Positions 26,092 through 35,587 of a stretch of DNA of 64,000 nucleotides are shown piece after piece. This stretch comes from Desulfonatronum thiosulfatophilum (lineage in GTDB: Bacteria > Desulfobacterota > Desulfovibrionia > Desulfovibrionales > Desulfonatronaceae), in assembly GCF_900104215.1 (NCBI RefSeq), contig NZ_FMXO01000002.1:62001-126000 (forward strand), written 5' to 3'. The stretch's first letter is position 1; the number at the start of each line of letters is the position of its first letter. The translations under genes were made by a program, and so were the position numbers. The notes beneath the pieces were generated by a model. The model was given only the letters and a program-made list of their open reading frames with translations, made no database searches and was not told the DNA's origin.

Positions 26092-26646
26092 TTAAACAAA
26101 TGAGCGAACAAACAAGTCCGCAATGGCCTTTCTGCCATTGTCTTCCAGAAACCGGGTTCCGGTTCCGGTGAAGTGCTTGTGGCCGATGACCGGAGCGTCC
26201 TGGGGCTGCCATTCCGCCTGCTCCCAACGAAACCAGCCATTTTTGTCCTGATCGTAGACAAACAGCGGCTTGTTGCAGATCTTCGCGAACTCCGCTCCCC
26301 ATCCCGTGCCGCCCTTGACGGTGTTGTCGTCCTGGATCGTGCCGACGACATAAATCTCCATGCCGCTATTGACCTGATACCAGATGGTCTGAAGCACTTG
26401 GCGCATGATGGGCGCATTGGAATAGGTCCTGTTCAGCAGGCGGGAAACATACGTCATGCTCACGTCGCCGCGGCGCAGTTCCTCCTGAGTCAAGACCCGT
26501 ATCCCCCTGGTTCGAACAATCTGATGTCCTTCGAAGGTGAAGTTGACTTCGGCAACGCCGTACTTTTCAGCCAATGCTCCGAATTCCGTCTCGGCCCCCG
26601 TGGCCCCGCCGCTGTACAGAATGCAATCCTGTGCATTGATGTTCAT
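26092..26646 (-). CDS. SLOG/Rossmann-like nucleotide-binding protein, uncharacterised
   Basis: A 184-residue protein. The opening strand and loop, CILYSGGATGAETEFGALAEKYG, resemble the SLOG superfamily (DprA, YpsA/YspA, LOG), whose members bind nucleotides or nucleic acid through a GG-x-x-GA loop. A second loop, GGTGWGAEFA, around residues 112-121, and a VVGTIQDDN strand are consistent. No catalytic PGGxGTxxE motif of cytokinin-forming LOG enzymes is seen. The start has AAGGAG upstream. It is a lone leftward gene between repeats and ubiA; biological role not recognised. Confidence 0.6.
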   Translation of the reverse strand: MNINAQDCILYSGGATGAETEFGALAEKYGVAEVNFTFEGHQIVRTRGIRVLTQEELRRGDVSMTYVSRLLNRTYSNAPIMRQVLQTIWYQVNSGMEIYVVGTIQDDNTVKGGTGWGAEFAKICNKPLFVYDQDKNGWFRWEQAEWQPQDAPVIGHKHFTGTGTRFLEDNGRKAIADLFVRSFV

Positions 26647-26702
26647 GGAATTCTCCTTTTTCCAGTCAATTATGGGGAATATTCAGCTCGCCGAGAGCCG
26701 AT

Positions 26703-27563
26703 TCAAAGCGCCAGATCCAGTAAAACGCCGACGAACAACAAAGCGGCAACAGCGCCGTTGAGGGTGAAAAACGACATGTTCAGGCGACTCAGGTCTCCGG
26801 GCGAAACAATGCGGTGTTCCATGTAGAGCACCGTGCCGACCACGGCCCAGGCCAGGAAATAGATCCACCCCAGGGATGCCGCGAATCCGGCCAGAAGAAA
26901 GAACAAGGCTGCCTGGACATGGCTGAACCGGGAAAGGACAAAAGCTGTTTCCAGCCCGAAGGCGGCCGGTACGGAGTGCAAGGCATGGGACTTGTCGAAC
27001 TCGGCATCCTGGGCCGCGTACAGGATGTCGAACCCGGCCACCCAGAACAGAACGCCGAAGAACAGGAGGAATGCCGGCAAGGTGAACTGGGGATCAAAGG
27101 CGATCCAGCCGGCAATAGGCGCCAAACCAAGCACGGAGCCAAGAAAATAATGACAGAGCCAGGTGAATCGCTTGGTCAGACTGTAGGCCGCGGACCAGAT
27201 CAGGGCCGGTCCGGACAGGATCAGGCACAAGGTGTTCAAGCCGGCGCAGGCCAGCACGAACAGCACCGCCGTGACCAGACAGAAAACAACGGTGAAGCGG
27301 ACGCTCAGCTCCCCGGTCACCAAAGGGCGGGACTGGGTCCGCGGATTCAAGCGGTCAAACCGCAGATCCAAAATCCGATTCATGGCCATGGCAAAGGATC
27401 GGATCATGACCATGGCCAGGGTCAGCAGCAAAAACACCCGCCACCCCGGCCATCCGCCGGCGGCCAGAAAAACACCGGTATAGGCGAAGGGCAGGGCAAA
27501 AATCGAGTGCTCGATCTTGACCATGTTCAAGACAAGACGTGTTCGTTCGCGAAAATCAGTCAT
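26703..27563 (-). CDS. ubiA: UbiA-family prenyltransferase (4-hydroxybenzoate/MqnP-like)
   Basis: A 286-residue membrane enzyme with about eight helices. Two aspartate motifs bind prenyl diphosphate-Mg: N-R-I-L-D-L-R-F-D near 62-70 and D-A-E-F-D near 187-191. Close to 4-hydroxybenzoate polyprenyltransferase by pattern. In anaerobic deltaproteobacteria such genes usually serve menaquinone made by the futalosine route (MqnP), which is inference here because no mqn genes are in view. It begins 50 bases after tyrS on the same strand and could be co-transcribed with it. Confidence 0.85.
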   Translation of the reverse strand: MTDFRERTRLVLNMVKIEHSIFALPFAYTGVFLAAGGWPGWRVFLLLTLAMVMIRSFAMAMNRILDLRFDRLNPRTQSRPLVTGELSVRFTVVFCLVTAVLFVLACAGLNTLCLILSGPALIWSAAYSLTKRFTWLCHYFLGSVLGLAPIAGWIAFDPQFTLPAFLLFFGVLFWVAGFDILYAAQDAEFDKSHALHSVPAAFGLETAFVLSRFSHVQAALFFLLAGFAASLGWIYFLAWAVVGTVLYMEHRIVSPGDLSRLNMSFFTLNGAVAALLFVGVLLDLAL

Positions 27564-27613
27564 GGGGTTTATTCGGCATATGATTCAGTTTGCTCAGGCA
27601 TAGCCCATTCCCG

Positions 27614-28837
27614 TCACTGGACGACAACCCGCAAAAAGCGCTTCTTTCCGACCTTGAGCACATGCTCTCCCGCTTCCAGCGTCTGCTCCGGGTCATGGAT
27701 CTTTTCGCCGTTGACGGTACATGCGCCCTGGCGGCACAGGCGTTTGGCCTCGGCGCGGGACGGGCAGAGACCGGCGGCGTCCATGATTGCCAGAAGTCGG
27801 CTTTCAGGGCCATTGGCAACATGGAACTCGTCCATGTCTTCCGGGTTTTCCTTCTTGGCGAACACCCGCTCAAACCCCTCCTGGGCCTCCCGGGCCTGCT
27901 GTGCGCCGTGAAAGCGGGTCGTCAATTCCAGGGCCAAACCGACCTTGGCCTGTTTGGGATGCAGGCGGCCCTGATCCACATCCTCGCGCAAAGCGGAAAT
28001 GCGGTCCAGGGACAAGTCCGACAGAAGCTCGTAATACCGCCACATCAACTGATCCGAGACGGACATCAGCTTGCCGAACATGTCGCTTGGCGGCTCTTCG
28101 ATCCCGATATAATTCCCCAAGGATTTGCTCATCTTCTGTACGCCGTCAAGCCCCTCGAGGATCGGGACGGTCAGGATCACCTGGGGCTCCTGGCCATAGT
28201 TGCGCTGCAGGGTGCGCCCCATGAGCAGATTGAACTTCTGGTCCGTTCCGCCCATTTCCACGTCCGCGCGCAAGGCAACGGAATCATAGCCCTGGACCAG
28301 GGGGTACAAAAATTCATGGACCGCAATGGGCTTGCCGGATGCGTAGCGATTCGAGAAATCCTCCCGCTCCAGCATTCTGGCCACGGTGTACTGCGAGCAC
28401 AAGCGGACGAAGTCCGCCGAGCTGAAGGTGTCCATCCAGTGGGAATTGAAGGCCACGGTGGTCTTCTCGGGGTCGAGAATCTTGAACACCTGTCGCTTGT
28501 AGGTCTCGGCATTGGCCAGGACAGCTTCCCGGGTCAGAGTCTTCCGGGTCTCGGACTTTCCGGAGGGATCGCCGATCATTCCCGTAAAATCACCGATCAG
28601 AAAAATGACGTCATGGCCTTGCTCCTGGAAGTGCTTCAATTTCTGGATCAAGACCGTATGCCCGAGGTGGATATCCGGAGCAGTGGGATCAAATCCGGCT
28701 TTGACGCGCAGGGGCCTGCCGCGACCGATCTTGGTCTTCAGCTCTTCCAGATCGATGATTTCTACGGTACCGCGCTGGATCTGCTCCAGTTCGGGCTCGG
28801 TTACAACCCGTCCGGGGGTTTCTGCTGTGGAATTCAT
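27614..28837 (-). CDS. tyrS: tyrosyl-tRNA synthetase
   Basis: A 407-residue class I aminoacyl-tRNA synthetase that charges tRNA-Tyr. The HIGH motif reads HLGH (57-60) and KMSKS is near residue 233. A C-terminal S4-like RNA-binding domain ([20 protein letters not shown]) follows. KMSKS rather than KFGKT places it in the TyrZ-like group. It stands 115 bases downstream of rny, with a hairpin between them. Confidence 0.97.
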   Translation of the reverse strand: MNSTAETPGRVVTEPELEQIQRGTVEIIDLEELKTKIGRGRPLRVKAGFDPTAPDIHLGHTVLIQKLKHFQEQGHDVIFLIGDFTGMIGDPSGKSETRKTLTREAVLANAETYKRQVFKILDPEKTTVAFNSHWMDTFSSADFVRLCSQYTVARMLEREDFSNRYASGKPIAVHEFLYPLVQGYDSVALRADVEMGGTDQKFNLLMGRTLQRNYGQEPQVILTVPILEGLDGVQKMSKSLGNYIGIEEPPSDMFGKLMSVSDQLMWRYYELLSDLSLDRISALREDVDQGRLHPKQAKVGLALELTTRFHGAQQAREAQEGFERVFAKKENPEDMDEFHVANGPESRLLAIMDAAGLCPSRAEAKRLCRQGACTVNGEKIHDPEQTLEAGEHVLKVGKKRFLRVVVQ

Positions 28838-28864
28838 TGCATTAGCCTTATAATTGTCCGGGAA

Positions 28865-28889
28865 AGGGGCAGACGCAAGGCCTGCCCCT
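28865..28889 (-). other. hairpin between rny and tyrS
   Basis: AGGGGCAG / CTGCCCCT (28865-28872 and 28882-28889), loop of 9. Leftward it is followed by TTTCCC, a poor T run. It could be a weak rny terminator or a leader structure of tyrS; no T-box features were seen. Confidence 0.45.
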
Positions 28890-28952
28890 GAATGAAGGAT
28901 ACCAACGGAACACCGTCGCGCCGGCTATCAGCGGCAGTCGTGAGGCCTGCAC

Positions 28953-30512
28953 CTATTTGGCGTATCCCACGGCCCTTCGCTCGCGGATCACGGTCACGCG
29001 AATCTGTCCGGGATAGGTCAGGTTTTGTTCAATCTTCTTGGTCAGATCAGTGCAAAGCAAAAAGGTCTTGTCGTCGTCCACCATATCCGACTCGACAACC
29101 ACGCGCAGCTCACGTCCGGCCTGTATGGCGAATGCCTTGGACACGCCTTCCATGTCCGTGGCCATGCCTTCCAAATCCTCCAGGCGCTTGACGTAGTTTT
29201 CCAGCAGTTCCTTGCGCGCTCCGGGCCGCGCTCCGGACAAGCTGTCCGCGGCCTGAACCAGAACAGCCAGAATGCTTTTGGGCGGAACTTCTTCATGGTG
29301 CGCGGCAATGGCGTGCACGATGTCCTTCCCCTCCCCGTACTTCTTGGCCAGGTCCGCGCCGATGGTGGCATGCGGGCCTTCGACTTCGTGGTCCACTGCC
29401 TTGCCGATGTCATGCAGCAATCCGGCGCGCTTGGCCTTCTTGACATCCAGATTCAGCTCCGCGGCCATGATGCCGCAGACAAAGGCGACTTCCAGGGAAT
29501 GCTGCAGGACGTTCTGAGAAAAACTGGTCCGATACCGAAGCTGCCCGAGCAGGCGGATGATCTCCGGATGGATGCCGTGCACTCCAACGTCGAACGTGGC
29601 CTGTTCACCCCATTCCCGGAGCTTGACGTCCATTTCCTGCTCGACCTTTTTGACGATGTCCTCGATCCTGGCCGGATGGATTCTTCCATCGCTGATCAAG
29701 CGCTCCAGAGACTGCTTGGCGATCTCACGACGCAACGGACTGTAGGCCGAGAGAATCACCGTCTCCGGCGTGTCGTCGATGATCAGGTCAACGCCGGTTG
29801 CGGCTTCCAGGGCCCTGATGTTGCGGCCTTCACGGCCGATGATCCGCCCTTTCATGTCGTCGCTGGGCAAGGCCACCGAAGAGACGGTCTGTTCGGCCAC
29901 GAAATCGCCCGCATACCGTTGAATAGCCGTGGCGAGAATCTCCTTGGCTTTTCTGTCCGCGGTCTCACGGGTTTCACTCTCGATCTGCCGAATGGTCTTG
30001 GCCGACTCGTGGCGGGCCTGACTTTCGATCTCTTCCATCAACCGTTTTTTGGCTTCTTCCACGGTCAGGCCTGAAATCTCCTGCAGCCGTTTTTGCTGTG
30101 TTTCCGTAAGTTCCGCGAGTCGTTCTTCCTGGACTGCAAAATCCCGTTCGCGCTGGATAAGGCTCTTTTCAAGATAGACGATTTCGCTTTCCTTCTGGGA
30201 AATCTTCTCCAGCTTGTGCTCCAGTCGTTCTTCCTTTTCCAGGAGCCGAGACTCCTGTTTTTTCAGTTCATGTTCACGGTCCCGGTAATCCTGCTCCTGC
30301 TCCTTTTTCCGCCTGAATATTTCATCCTGGGCTTGCAGCAGATACTCTTTTTTCTGGACCTGAGCTTCCTTGCGGGCTTCCTCAAGGATCTTGCTCGCCA
30401 GTTGTTCAGTCTCTTTAAGCTTCGTTCCGGAGATATGTCGTTGGCCCAGATGCACGAGCCCACCTCCGACAACTATCCCCAAAATGAATACCAACACCGA
30501 CCATATTGTCAT
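28953..30512 (-). CDS. rny: ribonuclease Y
   Basis: A 519-residue membrane-anchored endoribonuclease that starts mRNA decay. N-terminal membrane segment ([18 protein letters not shown]), long Glu/Lys/Gln-rich coiled coil to about 190, a KH domain with [15 protein letters not shown], and an HD domain with HSLEVA and LLHDIGKA (metal-binding His-Asp). Length is typical. GGGGAG precedes the ATG. It lies downstream of zapB-zapA-6S RNA on the same strand. Confidence 0.97.
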   Translation of the reverse strand: MTIWSVLVFILGIVVGGGLVHLGQRHISGTKLKETEQLASKILEEARKEAQVQKKEYLLQAQDEIFRRKKEQEQDYRDREHELKKQESRLLEKEERLEHKLEKISQKESEIVYLEKSLIQRERDFAVQEERLAELTETQQKRLQEISGLTVEEAKKRLMEEIESQARHESAKTIRQIESETRETADRKAKEILATAIQRYAGDFVAEQTVSSVALPSDDMKGRIIGREGRNIRALEAATGVDLIIDDTPETVILSAYSPLRREIAKQSLERLISDGRIHPARIEDIVKKVEQEMDVKLREWGEQATFDVGVHGIHPEIIRLLGQLRYRTSFSQNVLQHSLEVAFVCGIMAAELNLDVKKAKRAGLLHDIGKAVDHEVEGPHATIGADLAKKYGEGKDIVHAIAAHHEEVPPKSILAVLVQAADSLSGARPGARKELLENYVKRLEDLEGMATDMEGVSKAFAIQAGRELRVVVESDMVDDDKTFLLCTDLTKKIEQNLTYPGQIRVTVIRERRAVGYAK

Positions 30513-30741
30513 GGGATTCTCCCCTTAACCAAAATCATGTCACCCATCACGGGAATGGGCCGCACAAACGCAATCCCCACCTATCAACGAGGACGAAAAC
30601 CACCCTCATGCGCTTCCGCACGGTGTATATTAATCAGGGAGCATGAAAAAACGCCGGATCAGAATAGATTCCGGCCTGGGAGAGAACTGGAGGGGCTGAC
30701 GAATCGATACGTGAATTTACTTGAAGAAATATCGAAGCAAC

Positions 30742-30768
30742 AAAAAGTGAGGTTTATTGAAATAACCC
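30742..30768 (-). terminator. weak terminator at the 3' end of the 6S RNA
   Basis: Leftward: GGTTATT-TCA-AATAAACC-like imperfect stem, then TCAC and T5. It directly follows the 6S RNA closing stem. Confidence 0.5.
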
Positions 30769-30890
30769 CCGGAAGGCCGTGTCATGAGCTTCTTTGAACC
30801 TTGCTTAGCAAGGTGGGCGCCACTATCCGGACTCAGGCTCCCCAGAATGAACTGGGTCTGCGCACCATCCGGTTGGAAGCGGCTCCCGAA
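30768..30890 (-). ncRNA. ssrS: 6S RNA (ssrS) candidate
   Basis: 6S RNA binds the sigma-70 RNA polymerase holoenzyme and mimics an open promoter. Read leftward, the segment can fold as one long irregular rod. The closing stem is CGGGAGCCG with CGGCCTTCCG (bulged C); next GCTTC/GAAGC and AACC/GGTT; then GGTGCGC/GCGCCCACC; and an apical hairpin CCCAG-TTCATT-CTGGG. A small side hairpin CCTTGCTAAGCAAGG and a following TTCAAAG resemble the 3' strand of the 6S central bubble. Position directly downstream of zapA is the classic 6S location. The core seen is about 123 nt, shorter than the usual 160-190, so the 5' end may lie further right. Confidence 0.62.
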
Positions 30891-30923
30891 TAATCTATAT
30901 TGGCTCAAAAAAGTAATCGATGA

Positions 30924-31256
30924 TCACGAACCTTCCAGGGTGGTAAACTGTTCCGATTGTTTATCAATATTCCCGGCAGTATCATTCTCGGCAGTATCGT
31001 TTCGCTCAATCCGATGAAGCAATGTTTCCAGCTTTGTCTCCAACTGCCCCAATTTTATGCATGTCAGGAGATAATCATCCGCTAAGCCCAAAGCCAAAAA
31101 AGCCAGGAGCTTTTCTCTGCTCATGTGTTTGCCCTGCGTTTTCAATACGGCAAACCGTTCTTCAAGCACCTTTCGTGCTGCTGCAACTTGAGCCTGATCC
31201 GCATCAGCCTTAAATGCCAGTTCCAGGCCCAAGACGGATACGGTATGACTGGGCAT
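30924..31256 (-). CDS. zapA: cell division protein ZapA
   Basis: A 110-residue protein. The N-terminal strand pattern SHTVSVLGLELAFKADADQ followed by two helices, ending in a long coiled coil (LGQLETKLETLLHRIE), fits ZapA, which bundles FtsZ filaments in the cytoplasm at midcell. The start is taken at the ATG at 31256, 8 bases after the zapB-like stop; a TTG two codons upstream is possible. The C-terminal tail (ENDTAGNIDKQSEQ) is disordered-looking. Confidence 0.82.
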   Translation of the reverse strand: MPSHTVSVLGLELAFKADADQAQVAAARKVLEERFAVLKTQGKHMSREKLLAFLALGLADDYLLTCIKLGQLETKLETLLHRIERNDTAENDTAGNIDKQSEQFTTLEGS

Positions 31257-31263
31257 GCGCAAA

Positions 31264-31440
31264 TTATATAGACACTTCTTGGATTTTCTTCAAGAGGCCG
31301 TCAATACGGTCCAGAACTTCCTGTTTTTGACCTTTTTCTGAATTCAGTTCCTCTTGGAGTCGCACATTTTCGGCTTCCACATTGCGAATCCGCTCCAGCA
31401 GTCGTTCAATTTTTTCTTCGAATTGAGTGAGTATGTCCAT
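31264..31440 (-). CDS. zapB: short coiled-coil protein, ZapB-like
   Basis: A 58-residue frame starting MDILTQFEEKIERLL. It is almost entirely heptad coiled coil (leucine/isoleucine at a/d positions, rich in Glu, Lys and Arg) and ends KKIQEVSI. Size, coiled-coil nature and position directly before zapA match the small ZapB-type division proteins annotated in Desulfovibrio-like genomes. Coupling to zapA is tight. No enzyme motif is expected. Confidence is limited by the low information of coiled coils. Confidence 0.66.
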   Translation of the reverse strand: MDILTQFEEKIERLLERIRNVEAENVRLQEELNSEKGQKQEVLDRIDGLLKKIQEVSI

Positions 31441-31553
31441 GACTTTTTCTTATCCCGGAACGTCTCAAATGATCAAGATAATTATCTGGAAAAACGAGAT
31501 CCGATTCATGGTTCATGAATCCAGGTTCGACATTGCATCTACTCGTGGATTTC

Positions 31554-32930
31554 TTAGTCCTTGGACTTGCGAGAGTAACATTGCTGCTTGCCTCGTGCAA
31601 CAGCAAGGCTGTCATCCGGAACGTCTTTCGTGATCACGGATCCCGCGCCGACCAGGGAATTTGCACCGACCTTCACCGGCGCAACCAGCGCCGTATTGCT
31701 GCCGATGAATGCGCCGGGGCCGATCTCGGTAGTATGTTTGCGCTTCCCGTCATAGTTGCAGGTGATGGTCCCGGCGCCGATATTCGCACCTGAGCCGACA
31801 ACGGCGTCGCCGAGATAGCTCAAATGGCCGGCTTTGGCTTTCCTGCCGAGGGTAGCCTTTTTCATCTCCACAAAATTTCCGACCCTGGACTGATCCTCCA
31901 GAACAGCGTCCGGGCGCAGGCGGGCAAAGGGGCCGGCAACGCAATCTTCATGCAGGGTCGCGCCTTCAAGATGCGAGAAGCACCGAACGACGCTTCGTGA
32001 ACCGATCCGGGAGTTGTTGATCCAGGTATTGGACTCCACCACGGCACCCTTGGCGACATGCGATGCCCCGTAAATTTCACACGGCCCGAACAGTTCGGCT
32101 CCCGGCTCCACAACGACGCGCGGTCCGATCCTGGCAGCGCTGGGGTTATGAATCGTCACGCCGGATTGCAGCAGTCGCTGCACGATTCGGTGACGCTGGA
32201 CATCCTCGGAAGCAGCCAATTCCAAAGGACTGTTCACGCCCATGAAGGCAGGAGCGTCCTGGGCATCCATGGTTTCGACATGCAAGCCGTCGGCAACTGC
32301 CAGATCGACAAGGTCGGTCAGGTAGTATTCCTGCTGGCGATTGTCCGCGGATATCCGTGAAAGAAGCGGCCCCATGGTCGCCACGCGCAAAAGATAGACG
32401 CCGGCATTGACTTCACCCGTCGGCGAACCATGCAGTTTCTCGTCAAAGTCCTTGGCCTCCACGATCCCTTTGACGACTCCGGAAGCATCGCGCAGGACAC
32501 GGCCGTAGGATTGCGGGTCAGCCAAAGTCAGCGTGATGAAACCCAGATCGCCCTTGCTCTGGGCCAAGGTTTCACAAAAGTTGCGAAGGACATCGCCGTC
32601 AATCAACGGCGTATCGCCGTTGACCACCAGACACCATTCGGCTCCGCTCTCCAGCACATCCGGCCAACCGCACAGCACGGCATGGCCCGTGCCCAGTTGT
32701 TGGTCCTGAAGCACAAAGGTCTCTGCCGGGCACAGATCGCGAATCATGTCCGCCCGATGACCGATGATCGTCCGCAACCCATCACCGACCAGAGGCCGAA
32801 CAGACTCCAGCACATACCACAGCATGGGCTCGCCCAGAAGTGTGTGCAGTACTTTTGGCTTGTCGGAATGCATCCGCGTTCCCTTGCCCGCCGCGAGAAC
32901 AAGAGCTGAAAGAGACCGGCTGAAATTCAT
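31554..32930 (-). CDS. glmU: bifunctional UDP-GlcNAc pyrophosphorylase / glucosamine-1-P acetyltransferase
   Basis: A 458-residue enzyme making UDP-GlcNAc for peptidoglycan and lipid A. The N-terminal nucleotidyltransferase has the LAAGKGTRM motif (near 13-21), QLGTGHAV and NGDTPL. The C-terminal left-handed beta helix has repeated hexapeptides (IGAGTITCNYDG, AFIGSNTALVAPV). Length and motifs are complete. It begins with AGGA before the ATG. A lone leftward gene upstream of zapB. Confidence 0.97.
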   Translation of the reverse strand: MNFSRSLSALVLAAGKGTRMHSDKPKVLHTLLGEPMLWYVLESVRPLVGDGLRTIIGHRADMIRDLCPAETFVLQDQQLGTGHAVLCGWPDVLESGAEWCLVVNGDTPLIDGDVLRNFCETLAQSKGDLGFITLTLADPQSYGRVLRDASGVVKGIVEAKDFDEKLHGSPTGEVNAGVYLLRVATMGPLLSRISADNRQQEYYLTDLVDLAVADGLHVETMDAQDAPAFMGVNSPLELAASEDVQRHRIVQRLLQSGVTIHNPSAARIGPRVVVEPGAELFGPCEIYGASHVAKGAVVESNTWINNSRIGSRSVVRCFSHLEGATLHEDCVAGPFARLRPDAVLEDQSRVGNFVEMKKATLGRKAKAGHLSYLGDAVVGSGANIGAGTITCNYDGKRKHTTEIGPGAFIGSNTALVAPVKVGANSLVGAGSVITKDVPDDSLAVARGKQQCYSRKSKD

Positions 32931-33230
32931 GGCTATCCTTTTGAGATCTGATGACCCGCCGCCATTAGCCCGCGGATCGGATTGAAAATATCATGGCTGT
33001 CATGGTTCCCCACCTCCAGCCCCTTTTTGTTTTTTTATACCTCCCCGCCCCATGAATCAACCGGCATACCGGTCCCTGCTGGATGCGGATGATCATGCCT
33101 CCCATGGAAATCTTATACCTGCCAAAACGTGCCACACTGGGTGCGACACATTCCAGGGGGGAAGGAGGGCCGCACCAGGAAACAATTGAGGCATGCACGG
33201 AATGTGATGGAGAACTTCTCGTTTCCCACA
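32931..33230. other. intergenic region between the porin terminator and glmU
   Basis: No supported frame on either strand. It includes a T-rich stretch near 33027-33035 and presumably the glmU promoter, which was not resolved. Nothing else seen. Confidence 0.5.
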
Positions 33231-33261
33231 TAAAAAAAGCCGGGGCGTGAGCCCCGGCTTC
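33231..33261 (-). terminator. Rho-independent terminator of the porin gene
   Basis: A 10-bp stem, AAGCCGGGGC / GCCCCGGCTT (33237-33246 and 33251-33260), loop GTGA, with an A7 run on the left, i.e. T7 for leftward transcription; 30 bases past the porin stop. Confidence 0.92.
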
Positions 33262-33291
33262 CATGCGGCGATATGGGAAGGAAAGTGTTAT

Positions 33292-34749
33292 TTAGAACCT
33301 GTAGATGAAACCAGCGGCAGCTTTCCAGGCATCGTCCTTAGCCAGGTTGCTACGAGTTGTTGTGCCCAGATTGTCCAGATCCAACTTGCCCCAACCCAGT
33401 TCCAAACGAGCGGCCAAGTTTTCATAGATCTGGTAATTGCTGTCAAAGGTGACTTCGTAGTACTTGTCATCCTTGGTGAACAGCTGGCGGTTGGCGGTGT
33501 TGTTGGTGCCCTTGGCAAACATAAAGATCACGTCGTGGCTGAGCCGATCGATGAAGCTGATGTCGCCGAGCTTGGCGCCCAAAGCCCACATGCCCAAGGT
33601 ACCATTAGTGGCCCAGTATTGGTCGATTCTTGCGGCGGGATTATCACCGATAGTGTCTGTGGCAAGATCAAACATGAAGCTGCGCAGGATGGCGTCCGTG
33701 CCGCCGCCGAAGGCGGAGCCGGTCATACCCAAAGCGGTGGGAGCCCAGGAGGTGCCGTCGGTGCCGATGGTGGGCATGCGTTTGCCGTTGATTCTGCCGT
33801 CTTCATTGGTATATCCAGAACCTTCACCGCTCTCGTACAGGAAGAACAACTCGGGGGTCAGCATCGGCATGCGGTACTGGACGGCCAAGTCGGCGATGAA
33901 GCCGCGAGCCTTCATGTTGTCGCCGAGATTAACACGTCCATAGTTGAAATCGCCAAAGAAAACGATGGGATCCAACATATCCACGGTGAAGTTCACGCCA
34001 CCAAACCACTGGTTGGCATTCTTGAAGGGATTATCAACTCCAGGAACGGGTGCAGCGGGTACAGCCGAAGCACCTCCAAATCTATGATTCAAGTAATCCT
34101 TGCCCCAACGAGCATACACGGCAAAGGGGTTCAAGGTCACGCCATCCATGGCGATGGGCAGAACGGCAGCGAACACGTCTACTTCGTCATTCCACTTGTG
34201 ATCGACGAGCTCACCCTGGGTGACGTCGTAAGGACGAGCCCAGGCAACGGTCAAGCCCATCATTTCATTAAAAGGAACGATGGCGGCCAAGGCGGCGACG
34301 TCAGCGGACAGGATGTGGGAACCGTAGGTGCTGGGCAGGGCGAAACCCTGGATACCTGCCTTAACGGCAGCTGCGGTACCGGGAACGTTGAACTGAATAA
34401 AAGCGTTCTTGGTGGCGATGTTGACGCCGTCAGCGTTCAATGCGCCGCCGGAATTGGGGCCGATGTTTGCGCGACCCTCAGCACCTTGCGTTCTTCCCCA
34501 AGCAACGTTACCAATTTCCAGGTGCAAAACGCCCTTCAAGTTTTCGCTGGCGATAAACTCGAACTGGGTGCGCACCCGCTGCATGGCCTGAAACTTGTCT
34601 ACTTTAACATCATTGTTGAAATCAGCGTTCTTCAGGTAGTTGAAGTGTACACGCCAGGTGCCCTTTGCCTGAATTTCCACGGCTTGGGCCATGCCCACGG
34701 TGCCGAGGATAAAAGCGGCCATGATGGCCAGAACCAATAATCTTTTCAT
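33292..34749 (-). CDS. outer membrane homotrimeric porin (Desulfovibrio type)
   Basis: A 485-residue protein. Signal peptide MKRLLVLAIMAAFILGTVGMAQA is cut before VEIQAKG, followed by alternating beta strands and a terminal aromatic residue (FIYRF), the outer membrane assembly signal. The opening WRVHFNYLKNAD and repeated loops match abundant porins of Desulfovibrio relatives. The start at 34749 follows AAAAGGAGG. A strong-looking promoter, a leader hairpin and a strong terminator fit a highly expressed single-gene unit. Substrate selectivity is unknown. Confidence 0.9.
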   Translation of the reverse strand: MKRLLVLAIMAAFILGTVGMAQAVEIQAKGTWRVHFNYLKNADFNNDVKVDKFQAMQRVRTQFEFIASENLKGVLHLEIGNVAWGRTQGAEGRANIGPNSGGALNADGVNIATKNAFIQFNVPGTAAAVKAGIQGFALPSTYGSHILSADVAALAAIVPFNEMMGLTVAWARPYDVTQGELVDHKWNDEVDVFAAVLPIAMDGVTLNPFAVYARWGKDYLNHRFGGASAVPAAPVPGVDNPFKNANQWFGGVNFTVDMLDPIVFFGDFNYGRVNLGDNMKARGFIADLAVQYRMPMLTPELFFLYESGEGSGYTNEDGRINGKRMPTIGTDGTSWAPTALGMTGSAFGGGTDAILRSFMFDLATDTIGDNPAARIDQYWATNGTLGMWALGAKLGDISFIDRLSHDVIFMFAKGTNNTANRQLFTKDDKYYEVTFDSNYQIYENLAARLELGWGKLDLDNLGTTTRSNLAKDDAWKAAAGFIYRF

Positions 34750-34805
34750 ACCTTCCTCCTTTTGCGGTTCAATAAACATTTCCTTCCACACAATCGCCAC
34801 ACTTC

Positions 34806-34830
34806 GCCGATGAAGAGCCCCTTCATCGGC
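34806..34830 (-). other. 10-bp hairpin in the porin mRNA leader
   Basis: GCCGATGAAG / CTTCATCGGC (34806-34815 and 34821-34830), 5-base loop. It would form close to the 5' end of the porin transcript, a position typical for mRNA-stabilising stems. Confidence 0.65.
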
Positions 34831-34838
34831 TGGAAATC

Positions 34839-34868
34839 CTTCTACGTTCGCCTGGAAGATTTTGTCAA
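34839..34868 (-). promoter_or_regulatory. sigma-70-like promoter of the porin gene
   Basis: Leftward: TTGACA (34863-34868), spacer 18, TAGAAG (34839-34844). An AT-rich tract with A/T runs lies upstream (34876-34920), like an UP element. Confidence 0.65.
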
Positions 34869-35018
34869 GCGAAAAAACCATTTTTTTGACGGAAAATAAA
34901 AATTTTTATACTCGCCAAAAATTTGAACCCGCCTCGAATGTTTTAATTCCCGCTTTGCCTTCAGACAGCCCCCAACATCCGTGACATACTATCGTGCGCA
35001 ATGGATGATGTTCGCTGG

Positions 35019-35582
35019 TCAGAAATGCTTTTGCCGGTAATAGCCAACTCCGATGAACACGTAGTGCATTCCGGACAATATTGAGACAACCGCGACAGCG
35101 ATTACAAGAAATTGCACCAATCCGGCCAAAGGCATTGCGAGGGAATAGGCGCTCAGAACGACGACAACCAAGAGAACCTGGCCGCACGTGTTCAATTTGC
35201 CCAGCACCGTCGGCCGGACACGGTTGCGCACGTCCACGCCGTTGAGTTGCAGCAGGCCAATGCCGCCGAGAATGACGAATTCGCGCGCGATGACCAGCAC
35301 CGCCAGCCAGTTCGCGATCAGGCCGACAATGCCCAGACAGGCATACGCCGTGACCAACAGCAGCTTGTCCGCGATGGGGTCCAGCATCGCTCCCAACCGG
35401 CTTCCCTGGTTCAGCCTTCTTGCCAAATAACCGTCCAGCGCGTCGCTCAGCCCGGCGACAAGAAAAAGGGCCAGGGCGATCCCGAATTGCTCCGTGATGA
35501 ACATCATCACGAACACGGGAACCAGAATCATCCGGGCGACGGTGATCAGGTTGGGTATGGTCCAGTTTCCGGCAGGAGACAT
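35019..35582 (-). CDS. pgsA: CDP-alcohol phosphatidyltransferase (PgsA-like)
   Basis: A 187-residue membrane enzyme with the complete CDP-alcohol motif D-A-x-D-G-x2-A-R-x8-G-x3-D-x3-D (SDALDGYLARR to LDPIADK). It most likely makes phosphatidylglycerol phosphate from CDP-diacylglycerol and glycerol 3-phosphate. It starts 5 bases after the yajQ stop, so the two are co-transcribed. Confidence 0.88.
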   Translation of the reverse strand: MSPAGNWTIPNLITVARMILVPVFVMMFITEQFGIALALFLVAGLSDALDGYLARRLNQGSRLGAMLDPIADKLLLVTAYACLGIVGLIANWLAVLVIAREFVILGGIGLLQLNGVDVRNRVRPTVLGKLNTCGQVLLVVVVLSAYSLAMPLAGLVQFLVIAVAVVSILSGMHYVFIGVGYYRQKHF

Positions 35583-35587
35583 CCCGG

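Noticed and set aside
25626-26171. 181-residue rightward frame across the uvrA upstream region
   Set aside because: It runs through nested inverted repeats and copy R4; no domain pattern or ribosome-binding site.
28838-28952. T-box riboswitch before tyrS
   Set aside because: The gap is only 115 bases, with a single hairpin and no T-box core sequence; T-boxes are also rare in this group.
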